DNA of 64,000 bases, from NCBI RefSeq assembly GCF_001514145.1, contig NZ_KQ948661.1:372001-436000 (forward strand), given 5' to 3'. Made by a program: the position numbers and the translations under genes. The notes under the pieces were generated by a model. The model was given only the letters and a program-made list of their open reading frames with translations. It made no database searches and was not told where the DNA came from. The DNA comes from Streptomyces canus. Its GTDB lineage: Bacteria > Actinomycetota > Actinomycetes > Streptomycetales > Streptomycetaceae. This document shows positions 41,237 to 52,767 of the stretch, piece after piece; position 1 is the first letter of the stretch; every line of letters begins with the position of its first letter.

Positions 41237-43426
41237 TCACTCCCCCACCACATCCCGATCCGGGCTGACCGAGAACGCCGTGTCTCCCGCCACCGCCACG
41301 ATCGCGTCCTTCACCAGCACCGTGCTCGGGTTCGTGTTCTCCGCCGACGTGCCCGCGTCGTCGAGTTTGGGGGTGGTCCAGCGGATCTCGCCCGTCGTGT
41401 GGTCGAGGGCGAGGAGGCGGCCGTAGCGGTTGGTGAAGTAGAGGGCCTTGTAGGGCGAGGAGTGGACCGGTGATGAGAGGTTCTCGATCTGGGTGTCGCG
41501 GTGCCACAGGCGGGTCCCGTTCGACGCCTTGATCGCGGTGACCGTTCCGTCGGGGCGGACGAAGTACACCGTGCCGTCGAGCACCGAGGGCGTGCCGCGT
41601 GGGACGTCCCTCATGGTGACCCGGGTGGCCTTGCCCGTCGTCGGGTTCACCCGCAGCAGCGCGGTGTACGCCTCGTCCCGGCCGTCGCCCGCCACGTACC
41701 CCGTGGTGTTCTTCGGCAGGACGAACAGCGGCTGCCCGTCGACCGCGCCGACCAGGCTCGCACTCGCGGGCAGCGAGCCCAGTTCGCGGGCCGTGCCGTC
41801 GGCCGGGTCGAGGCGCAGCAGGCCCACCGGGCCGCTGGTGGGGTCGTTCGCGTCGGCGCACAGGCCGTAGGGAACGGCGCCGCCCGGGCTCAGCGGGCCG
41901 CACAGGGTGCCGGCCGACGACTTGGCCGGGGTTCGCCACCGTTCCTTGCCGGTGGCGAGGTCGAGGGCGATGAACGACTTCGCGGTGTCCGACGCCGTCA
42001 GGACACCGCCGTCGAACAGGGTCACTGGGTGACTCGCGTCGACGTCACGGGCCCAGATCTGCTTTCCGGTGGCCGCGTCCAGCGCTGTCACCCGCTGGTC
42101 GGCGTAGACCTCGTCGGGCTGCTCGTAGGTGTAGACGATGCCGTTCCGCACGCCGAGGGGCCGTTCGGCGGCCTGGGAGTTGTCGCCGTACCGCCAGCCG
42201 ATCCGACCGGTCGCCGGGTCGAGCCGGGCGACGGTGAAGCCGGTGCCGGCGCAGTACAGGGCGGAGCCGTCGGACACACAGCCTGCGTCCACGGTGTCCA
42301 CGTTGATGCTCAGCGGATCGCCCCGCACGGCGCTCGTGAGGCTCGTCTGCCAGGGGTGCCAGCCGGTGGGGAGCCGCGCGACGGGCGACGCGGACGAGTC
42401 GGGCACGGGCGTGCCGCTGGTCGTCCTCGCTCCCGTCGACAGGTGGAACATCGTCGCGGCCACGGCGCCGACGGCCAGGACGACACCCAGGACGGCCAGG
42501 CGGGCGACGCGGTGCGGGTGGCCGGGGCGGCGACGGTGGTTCGGCCCTGACGGGGATGTGGTGTCGGCGAGGTCGCGGGACGACGGCTTGCGGACCCCGG
42601 GCAGGGTCGGTGCGGACGTGTCGGGGAGCGATCTGAACAGGCTTTGCAGTTCCGGCAGTTGAGGGCGGTCCGCCGGGTTCTTCTGGAGGCAGCGCTCGAT
42701 GACGCCCAGCAGGGGCTGGGGTACGCCGTCCAGGGAGGGCTGTTCGTGCACCACCTGATAGCCCGTCATGTACGGGCTGTCGCCGTCGAAGGGGCGGTTT
42801 CCGGTGGCGGCGAACACCAGGAGCGAGCCCAGCGAGAAGACGTCCGAGGCGGCGGTGACGTCCCTCGGCGAGGCGAACTGCTCCGGGGACATGAAGGGCG
42901 GGGTGCCGATCAGCCGACCGGTCACGGTGAGCGCCTGGTTGTCGGCGGCGCGGGAGATACCGAAGTCGATGACGCGCGGGCCGTCCTCCGCCATCAGGAC
43001 GTTGCTCGGTTTCAGGTCCCGGTGGACGACGCCCGCCTGGTGGATGTCCCTGAGCGCCTCGACCAACCCGAGCGCCAGCGAGCGGAGTTGGTGGCCGCGG
43101 AGGGGGCCGTGCTCGGCAACGATGTCGTCGAGGGTGCGACCGGGGACGTACAGCGTCGCCATCCACGGGAGTTCGGCATCCGGGTCGGCGTCGACGACCG
43201 GGGCGGTGAAGGCTCCGCTCACCCGCCGGGCCGCGGCCACCTCTTGGCGGAAGCGGGTGCGGAACTCCTCGTCCTGGGCGTACTGGGTGTGGACGACCTT
43301 CACGGCCACGTGGCGGCCGGAGTCGGAGCGGGCGAGGTAGACGACGCCCATGCCTCCGGCACCCAGCCGGTTGATCAGGGTGTAGCCGCCGACTGCGCCG
43401 ATGGACTCCTCGGGGCTCAGCGGCAT
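41237..43426 (-). CDS. membrane Ser/Thr protein kinase with extracellular PQQ-type beta-propeller (PknD-like)
   Basis: 729 aa. Kinase domain 1-265: P-loop LGAGGMGVVY, Lys43 in VAVKVV, HRDLKPSN (Asp137), DFGIS (Asp154), and GTPPFMSPEQ in the activation segment. A Pro/Ser/Arg-rich linker leads to one membrane helix (about 308-328, LAVLGVVLAVGAVAATMF). The outer part, about 400 residues, has repeated PQQ-like blades: LDPATGRIGWRYG, LDAATGKQIWARD, LDLATGKERWRTP, IKASNGTRLWHRD and LDHTTGEIRWTTP. The propeller probably senses an external ligand or surface and the kinase signals inside. The ATG at 43426 has AAAGG 10 bases upstream. It precedes no kinase substrate gene obviously; a two-component pair lies next to it on the same strand. 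Confidence 0.9.
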   Translation of the reverse strand: MPLSPEESIGAVGGYTLINRLGAGGMGVVYLARSDSGRHVAVKVVHTQYAQDEEFRTRFRQEVAAARRVSGAFTAPVVDADPDAELPWMATLYVPGRTLDDIVAEHGPLRGHQLRSLALGLVEALRDIHQAGVVHRDLKPSNVLMAEDGPRVIDFGISRAADNQALTVTGRLIGTPPFMSPEQFASPRDVTAASDVFSLGSLLVFAATGNRPFDGDSPYMTGYQVVHEQPSLDGVPQPLLGVIERCLQKNPADRPQLPELQSLFRSLPDTSAPTLPGVRKPSSRDLADTTSPSGPNHRRRPGHPHRVARLAVLGVVLAVGAVAATMFHLSTGARTTSGTPVPDSSASPVARLPTGWHPWQTSLTSAVRGDPLSINVDTVDAGCVSDGSALYCAGTGFTVARLDPATGRIGWRYGDNSQAAERPLGVRNGIVYTYEQPDEVYADQRVTALDAATGKQIWARDVDASHPVTLFDGGVLTASDTAKSFIALDLATGKERWRTPAKSSAGTLCGPLSPGGAVPYGLCADANDPTSGPVGLLRLDPADGTARELGSLPASASLVGAVDGQPLFVLPKNTTGYVAGDGRDEAYTALLRVNPTTGKATRVTMRDVPRGTPSVLDGTVYFVRPDGTVTAIKASNGTRLWHRDTQIENLSSPVHSSPYKALYFTNRYGRLLALDHTTGEIRWTTPKLDDAGTSAENTNPSTVLVKDAIVAVAGDTAFSVSPDRDVVGE

Positions 43427-43556
43427 TGCTGGTCGACCTTTCCATGTCCCAGGCGTCACGGGGGTGTTCAGGGGGAACAGACTAGCGAGTCCTTCGCCTG
43501 GGAATCCGGGTGACTTGGGCAGTCGGGCGGGTGCGGGTCGTCGCCCACTGGAACCG

Positions 43557-45058
43557 TCACACCGAGGCCGTACTTCCTGTGACCGCCCGCTCCCCCAAGC
43601 CGGCCTCCGTGGCCCTCGGAAGTTCGATCGTGAACTCCGTACGGCCCGGGGTGCTGTCCACCTGGATGCGGCCCCCGTGGGCGCCCGTGATCGCCGCCGC
43701 GATGGCCAGACCGAGCCCGGATCCGCCGGACTTGGCGTCGGCGCGGGATCGGGACGTGTCCGCTCGGGTGAAGCGTTCGAAGACGGTGGGGAGGAGGGCG
43801 AGCGGAATGCCCGGGCCGTTGTCACGGACTCGGACCACGCAGCGCTCGTCCGTCGACTCCACCGACGCCACCACCTTCGTGCCCGCCGGCGTGTGCATCC
43901 TCGCGTTGGACAGCAGGTTGGCCACCACCTGGTGCAGGCGGGCCTCGTCGCCGGTGACCGACGCCGAGGCGTCCAGGCTCAGTTCGAGCTGCCAGTCATG
44001 GCCGCCGGCTGCCGCCCGCGCGTCCCACACCGCCTCCGCGACCAGCGCCGCCAGGTCGACCTCGCGGGACTGAAGGGGGCGGCCCTCGTCGAGGCGGGCG
44101 AGCAGGAGCAGGTCCTCCACCAGACCCGTCATCCGTGCCGACTCCGCCGAGACCCGGCGCCAGGCCAGCACCGGCTCGATCCGGTCGGTGCCGCGGTTCA
44201 TCAGCTCGGCGTATCCGGCGATCGAGGCGAGGGGCGTGCGGAGTTCGTGGCTGGCGTCGGCCAGGAACCGCCGCATGCGCTCCTCGCTGCGCTGTCGTTC
44301 GGCGAGGGAGGACTCCACGTGGTCGAGGAGATGGTTGAGCGCGGCGCCGACCTGCCCGGCCTCGCTGTCGGGGTCGGTGTCCCCTTCCGGCACCCGGGTC
44401 AGGCCGGTGACCTCGCCGTGTCCGAGCGGGGCGCGGGAGACCTCGGCGGCGGTGGCGGCGACCCGGCCGAGGGGGCGCAGCTGCCGTCGTATGACCACGG
44501 TGCAGACGCAGCCGGCGGCGGCGAGCCCGGCCACGGCGACGCCCGTCTCGATCATCACGAGTCCGCTGATCATGTCCTGGACGTCGTCCATGGGCAGGCC
44601 GGCGAGGACCCGGACGCCTCCGTCCTCGAGGACGGAGACCCGATAGGTGCCGAGGCCGGGCACGGTCCGGGTGTGCATCGCGCCGTCGGCGCGGATCCCG
44701 GCCAGGGCGGCGCGCTGGTCGGTGCCGAGATCGTGGGTCGGGGCGTCCTGGACGACGACGGCCGCGGAGACGATGGCGCCGTCCTCGTCGAGCCGGGCGG
44801 CCAGCATTCCGGCGGGCTGCCCGGTCTCCCTCAGGAACGTCAGGTCCTCCGGGAGGTCCTGGTGCAACGAGGCTCCTCCCAGGGCCCGTTCGGCGGTGTC
44901 GAGGACGCGGTCGTCCAGGTTGCCCATCAGATAGGCGTGCTGGAAGAGCGTGGTGATCAGGCCCATCGCGACACAGACGACGACCAGGGTGGCGGTGACG
45001 AAGACGAGGAGGCGGGTACGGAGGGACCGGGTGCGCATCCTCGCGTTCGGTCGCCGGC

Positions 45059-45062
<4 letters not shown>
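43557..45062 (-). CDS. sensor histidine kinase
   Basis: 501 aa. Membrane helix about 17-40, a sensor loop outside the membrane (40-165), a second helix about 166-190, HAMP region, then HisKA with His272 in LADASHELRTPLASIAGYAELM, N box VVANLLSNARMHTP, G1 DNGPGIP and G2 GGSGLGLAIA. It autophosphorylates on His272 and passes phosphate to the response regulator encoded just upstream. The ATG at 45062 overlaps the regulator stop (ATGA). The sensed signal is unknown; the periplasmic part has no recognisable ligand motif. Confidence 0.93.
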
Positions 45063-45784
<722 letters not shown>

Positions 45785-45868
45785 GTACCGATCGTGTCCC
45801 CGTGGGCTGAGGGAATCCTGTGTTCCACCTGAGGGTGGGTGATGACCTGCGACGGCGGGGTACGGCGA

Positions 45869-45902
45869 AGGGCCGCACCCCCGTCACCGGGGGTGCGGCC
45901 CT
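45869..45902 (-). terminator. terminator of acnA
   Basis: A perfect 15-bp stem (AGGGCCGCACCCCCG at 45869-45883, complement at 45888-45902) with a TCAC loop, 17 bases past the aconitase stop. Confidence 0.88.
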
Positions 45903-45919
45903 CAGGCGCCCGAAAGGAC

Positions 45920-48637
<2,718 letters not shown>

Positions 48638-48704
48638 GACAGTCTCCTTCATTTTTGTGCGCTTACCACCGCATCCTGCCGCCACGCCGTCTTGGCCGAT
48701 CCGC

Positions 48705-48733
48705 TAAGGTAAGGCTAAGTTAGGTATGCCTTA
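48705..48733. promoter_or_regulatory. DmdR/IdeR-type iron-box-like sequence upstream of acnA
   Basis: TAAGGTAAGGCTAAGTTAG (48705-48723) matches 14 of 19 positions of the DtxR/IdeR-family consensus TTAGGTTAGGCTAACCTAA. An overlapping TTAGG-TATG-CCTTA dyad follows (48720-48733). Position is 68 bp or more before the acnA start. An iron-dependent regulator binding here would suit an Fe-S enzyme. Confidence 0.5.
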
Positions 48734-48779
48734 CTGCCAGACCCAGCGAAAGCGTGCGACTGCGGTACGCCTCGGCAGA

Positions 48780-48797
48780 TATCTCGATGTCGAGATA
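48780..48797. promoter_or_regulatory. 18-bp perfect palindrome TATCTCGATGTCGAGATA
   Basis: Halves TATCTCGA and TCGAGATA flank a TG centre, between acnA and the divergent DUF4236 gene. It resembles sites reported for the MarR-type regulator TamR near TCA-cycle genes in S. coelicolor (from memory, not certain). Its outer half-sites recur at 49207-49222. Confidence 0.6.
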
Positions 48798-48950
48798 ACT
48801 CTAGTACATGAGGCCCGGATGGTCATGCCCGGCTTCCTTGTGATGTCCGCCGCCACGATCCCGGGTCGACGCGCTCGCGGCCATCAGTTCGCCAAGTCGG
48901 GGTATGCGGAGGGAGTTGGCAGCACCAGACCGACCCGAGGGGAGACCCAC

Positions 48951-49151
48951 ATGGGCCTCACGTTCCGCAAGAGCTTCCGGATCCTGCCCGGCGTGCGGCT
49001 GAACATCAACCGGCACTCCTGGTCCATCACCACCGGCGGCGGCAAGCACGGCCCGCGGCACACGCACAGCAGCACGGGGCGCCGTACGACATCGATGGAT
49101 CTGCCCGGACCTTTCGGCTGGCGTCGCACCCGTACCGCCAAGCGCCACTGA
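48951..49151 (+). CDS. DUF4236 small protein
   Basis: 66 aa. The N-terminus MGLTFRKSFRILPGVRLNINRHSWSITTG is the DUF4236 motif, a short basic beta-rich domain found alone or fused to other domains in many bacteria. The rest is Gly/Arg/His-rich and ends TRTAKRH. The ATG at 48951 has GGGGAG 6 bases upstream. It is divergent from acnA and 83 bp before the HTH-MurA gene on the same strand. No function is known. Confidence 0.75.
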   Translation: MGLTFRKSFRILPGVRLNINRHSWSITTGGGKHGPRHTHSSTGRRTTSMDLPGPFGWRRTRTAKRH

Positions 49152-49206
49152 GGCTCCCTCAGGTCCGCGGAGGCCCTTCACCCGAATGGACCACCCGGAA
49201 TGCGCC

Positions 49207-49222
49207 ATCTCATATCTGAGAT
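49207..49222. promoter_or_regulatory. dyad ATCTCA-TATC-TGAGAT upstream of the HTH-MurA gene
   Basis: A 6-bp inverted repeat with a 4-base gap, 12 bp before the start codon. It shares ATCTC-N6-GAGATA with the acnA palindrome at 48780. An autoregulatory site for the HTH domain of the fusion protein is plausible. Confidence 0.5.
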
Positions 49223-49234
49223 AGCCTCGAGCCC

Positions 49235-50764
49235 ATGGCAGACGACTACCTCGTACGCATCGGCAAGCTCATCCGTGACGCCCGGCAGCACCGGGGCTGG
49301 ACACAGTCGCAGCTTGCCGAGGCGCTCGGCACCAGTCAGAGCGCCGTCAATCGCATCGAGCGCGGCAACCAGAACATCAGCCTTGAGATGATCGCCCGTA
49401 TCGGTGAAGCGCTGGACAGCGAAATCGTCTCTCTGGGCTACGCGGGTCCCATGCATCTGCGCGTGGTCGGCGGTCGTCGGCTGTCCGGCGCGATCGACGT
49501 CAAGACGAGCAAGAACGCGTGTGTGGCCCTGCTCTGTGCCTCGCTCCTCAACCAGGGGCGCACGGTGCTGCGCAGGGTCGCCCGCATCGAGGAGGTCTAC
49601 CGCCTTCTGGAGGTGCTGAGCTCCATCGGGGTCCGCACCCGCTGGATCAACGACGGCGTCGACCTCGAACTCGTGCCGCCGGCCGAGCTGAACATGGACG
49701 CCATCGACGCCGAGGCCGCCGTCCGCACCCGCTCCATCATCATGTTCCTCGGTCCGCTGCTGCACCGGATGGACGGCTTCAGGCTGCCCTACGCCGGCGG
49801 CTGCGACCTCGGCACCCGGACCATCGAGCCGCACATGATCGCGCTGCGCCGGTTCGGCCTGGACGTCGCCGCGACCGAGGGCCAGTACCACGCCCGCGTG
49901 GACCGGTCGGTCCGCCCCGGCCGTCCGATCGTGCTGACCGAGCGCGGCGACACCGTGACGGAGAACGCGCTGCTCGCGGCCGCACGCCACGACGGCGTCA
50001 CCGTCATCCGCAACGCCTCCTCCAACTACATGGTCCAGGACCTGTGCTTCTTCCTGGAGGCCCTGGGAGTGCGGGTCGAGGGCATCGGCACCACCACCCT
50101 CACCGTGCACGGCGTGCCGCACATCGACGTGGACGTCGACTACTCCCCCTCCGAGGACCCGGTCGAGGCGATGAGCCTGCTGGCCGCGGCCGTGGTGACG
50201 GAGTCGGAGCTGACCGTGCGCCGGGTGCCCATCGAGTTCCTGGAGATCGAGCTGGCGGTCCTGGAGGAGATGGGTCTCGACCACGACCGTACGCCGGAGT
50301 ACTTCGCGGACAACGGCCGTACCCGGCTGGTCGACCTCACGGTCAGGCCCTCCAAGCTGGAGGCGCCGATCGACAAGATCCACCCGATGCCGTTCCCGGG
50401 TCTGAACATCGACAACGTCCCGTTCTTCGCGGCCATCGCGGCGGTCGCGCAGGGGCAGACCCTCATCCACGACTGGGTCTACGACAACCGGGCGATCTAC
50501 CTCACGGATCTGAACCGGCTGGGCGGGCGCCTCCAACTCCTCGACCCGCACCGGGTGCTGGTGGAGGGCCCGACCCGCTGGCGTGCCGCGGAGATGATGT
50601 GCCCGCCCGCCCTGCGCCCCGCCGTGGTCGTCCTGCTGGCGATGATGGCGGCCGACGGCACGTCCGTGCTGCGCAACGTCTATGTCATCAACCGCGGTTA
50701 CGAGGACCTGGCCGAGCGGCTCAACTCGGTGGGGGCGCAGATCGAGATCTTCCGGGACATCTGA
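49235..50764 (+). CDS. XRE-type HTH fused to UDP-N-acetylglucosamine 1-carboxyvinyltransferase (MurA-like)
   Basis: 509 aa. Residues 1-65 form a Cro/C1 helix-turn-helix (KLIRDARQHRGWTQSQLAEALGTSQSAVNRIERGNQNIS). From about 75 a full EPT/MurA domain follows: TSKNACVALLCASLLNQG with the catalytic Lys-Asn, then AGGCDLGTRTIEPH with Cys190 at the place of the fosfomycin-target Cys115 of E. coli MurA, and PFPGLNIDNVPFFAAIAAV with the general-base Asp. MurA transfers enolpyruvate from PEP to UDP-GlcNAc, the first committed step of peptidoglycan synthesis. All key residues seen are kept, so it may be both enzyme and DNA-binding protein. An unrelated main murA is expected elsewhere in the genome. The ATG at 49235 sits next to the dyad at 49207. 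Confidence 0.88.
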   Translation: MADDYLVRIGKLIRDARQHRGWTQSQLAEALGTSQSAVNRIERGNQNISLEMIARIGEALDSEIVSLGYAGPMHLRVVGGRRLSGAIDVKTSKNACVALLCASLLNQGRTVLRRVARIEEVYRLLEVLSSIGVRTRWINDGVDLELVPPAELNMDAIDAEAAVRTRSIIMFLGPLLHRMDGFRLPYAGGCDLGTRTIEPHMIALRRFGLDVAATEGQYHARVDRSVRPGRPIVLTERGDTVTENALLAAARHDGVTVIRNASSNYMVQDLCFFLEALGVRVEGIGTTTLTVHGVPHIDVDVDYSPSEDPVEAMSLLAAAVVTESELTVRRVPIEFLEIELAVLEEMGLDHDRTPEYFADNGRTRLVDLTVRPSKLEAPIDKIHPMPFPGLNIDNVPFFAAIAAVAQGQTLIHDWVYDNRAIYLTDLNRLGGRLQLLDPHRVLVEGPTRWRAAEMMCPPALRPAVVVLLAMMAADGTSVLRNVYVINRGYEDLAERLNSVGAQIEIFRDI

Positions 50765-50777
50765 GCAGCGACCGGCT

Positions 50778-51993
50778 TCACCGTGGTGTGCCGTACCCGT
50801 GGATCCCCGGGATGAGGAGCTGTCCGCCGGTCTGTCCGGCCTGGTCGATGTCCGCATCGTTCAGGCCGAGTCGGAGCTTGAGGCCGAGGTTCCCGATCGT
50901 GTCGTAGAGCCACTCCGGCACGGTGTCAGGGGTGAGGTGCACGCGGAGGACGGGCGGCGCGGGGAGGCCTTGGACGCCGGCGAGGGTGCCGGTCAGGCTT
51001 TCGACGTACATGGTGATGTCGCCCCCTCGCAGCGTGGACGTGGAGCCCGGCGCTCCGTCGATGTGCTGGATCTGCGGGCCGACAGGCACCGCCATCTTCA
51101 GATCACGGATCTCGACAGCCGCTGCGGAGAACTTGAGCACCCGCCTGGGGCCGGTGGCCGTGTCGACGGTCACCACTCCGTGGAAGACGAGGTCGTGCAG
51201 TTCGAGGCGGCTTCCCTTGAGCTTCCACGGCTCGGCGGGGAAGCGGCCGGCACTCGTCTCCTCGGGGGCCTCGAGGTCGCTGATGTCGCAGGCGCGGCGG
51301 TCCCCCGGGCGGTCCCAGGCGTGGACTTTGGTGCGAGCGACTGGTCGGCAGCCCGTTGCCGGGCACGTGGCGCCGAAGTCGTGGGCAGCAGCGGGTCGGA
51401 CGGTGCGGTGGCCTCGGGTGTCGGGGTGACCGAGCTCGGCGAGGGGCTCGCGTGGGGCGACGGACTTTGTCCCTCGGCCTCGTCGTCGAGGAGGCCCAGA
51501 GGGGCGAGGATGCCCGCGAGTCCCGTGGGGGCGGAGGTCACGCCGGCTGAAGGGGTGGGGGTGGCGGTGGGCGCCGGAGACAGGCTCGGTGACGGGTCGG
51601 CCGCGTGCTGCGACGGGACCCGCCGCCGGAGTCGGCACCCAACTCGGTGCCGGGCGTGCTGGGATCAGCCGACGGCGTGGGGCTGCCTGCGGGAAACTAC
51701 GTCGCCGACGCCGGAGACTCTTCGGGGCGATCGCAGTCGACGCCTGCGGCCTCGTCCGCTTCAGGAGCGGAATGGGCCGCGATCGCGCTCGTGTCTGCGG
51801 CGGGCAGGCGCTGGCTTCCGAGAATGAGGGCCGTCGGCAGGGCGGTCAGCGCGAGAGCCCTCCCGACCGGTAGGCGAAGACGCGTCAGCGCGGACGTACG
51901 GGGACCGGCGTGCCGGCCTCTCGGCGCCCTGGCGGAGCGGCGTTCGGCGGCCTCGTCGCGGGAGTCGCGGGGGTCGCATGGCTGGTCGGTCAT
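50778..51993 (-). pseudogene. decayed gene for a secreted/membrane-anchored protein (follows DUF6114 gene)
   Basis: The ATG at 51993 overlaps the DUF6114 stop (ATGA) and reads MTDQPCDPRDSRDEAAERRS... through a hydrophobic segment (VGRALALTALPTALILGS) to ESPASAT, where TAG stops it at 51699-51697. The same frame continues past the stop as PAGSPTPSADPSTPGTELGADSGGGS. Near 51615 a coding-like Ser/Pro/Thr linker continues in another frame (HAADPSPSLSPAPTATPTPSAG ... SPSPHASPSPSSVTPTPEATAP). Near 51375 the reading shifts again to the folded C-terminal part (RLELHDLVFHGVVTVDTATGPRRVLKFSAAAVEIRDLKM ... GLKLRLGLNDADI). One nonsense and two frameshifts imply a pseudogene or sequence errors. Intact relatives commonly sit after DUF6114 genes in Streptomyces. 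Function unknown. Confidence 0.7.
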
Positions 51994-52586
51994 TCCCCGG
52001 TCCTCTCCTCGGGGCCGGCAGCGGCAGATGCCCCCTCGGTGGCGCCGGGCGGCTCCACCGGGTGTACGTCCACCGGGCCCCAGGCCAGGGCCAGGAGTCC
52101 GCCCGTGGCCGCGAGCAGCGTGCCGACGAAGAAGCCGCCGAAGTTGGAGATGGGAAGCGACAGCACGCCGAGGAATACGGCGACACAGCCGGCGAAGAAC
52201 CTGATGATCGGCTGGAACCACAGGAGTCCGGCCAGAACGATCAGGGTCAGGCCGATGACCAGGGAACCGGCTCCCGCCATGGTGGACATCGCCACGGACA
52301 GGCCGCCCAAGGACAGGTTGAAGTACGGGAAGTAGATGATGGGCGCGGCGGCGAGAAGGACCAGCAGGCCGGCCCAGAAGGGGCGGGTGCGCCGCCAGGT
52401 CCTGAAGTCCCGGCGAGCGCGGGTGATGCCGCTGTCACCGCGGACCTGGATTTCATGCGACTCGAAGGAATCGACGACCGCATCGCCCTCGCCGAGCGGG
52501 CGGTGTTCCTCACCGTGCTCTTCGAGCCGGTCGTCAGACTCCTGCGGCGACTGGCCCAGGAGGACGCGAACCATCGCCGTCATCAT
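51990..52586 (-). CDS. DUF6114-type membrane protein
   Basis: About 198 aa from the chosen start. RRDFRTWRRTRPFWAGLLVLLAAAPIIYFPYFNLSLGGLSVAMSTMAGAGSLVIGLTLIVLAGLLWFQPIIRFFAGCVAVFLGVLSLPISNFGGFFVGTLLAATGGLLALAW gives four membrane helices in the DUF6114 pattern. The first 60 or so residues are hydrophilic and have no clear family match; none of the candidate starts (ATG 52586, 52583, 52574) has a ribosome site, so the N-terminus is uncertain. Intact loci usually begin with a DUF6230 gene before this one; here an MFS gene promoter region occupies that place. Confidence 0.7.
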   Translation of the reverse strand: MMTAMVRVLLGQSPQESDDRLEEHGEEHRPLGEGDAVVDSFESHEIQVRGDSGITRARRDFRTWRRTRPFWAGLLVLLAAAPIIYFPYFNLSLGGLSVAMSTMAGAGSLVIGLTLIVLAGLLWFQPIIRFFAGCVAVFLGVLSLPISNFGGFFVGTLLAATGGLLALAWGPVDVHPVEPPGATEGASAAAGPEERTGE

Positions 52587-52690
52587 CGCCGCGCGTCGGG
52601 CGGGAGTGAGCCTTTGACGGAGTGAGCGGGACGCGGCCCGGGGGCACCGGAAGGCTCTCCCCCACGTGCCGGCCCCACTTGCACTGCGGA

Positions 52691-52728
52691 AACCGATCTG
52701 TTTTCCTATGTGGAAACAGATCGGTTTC
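52691..52728. promoter_or_regulatory. two TetR operators AAACNGATCNGTTT before the MFS gene
   Basis: AAACCGATCTGTTT (52691-52704) and AAACAGATCGGTTT (52715-52728) are inverse copies of one pattern, 24 bp centre to centre, 40 bp before the MFS start. A third match precedes the tetR gene (54341). Confidence 0.75.
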
Positions 52729-52767
52729 CTACCGATGCTCGGGCATGACCAGTGACAAAGGGAAAAA

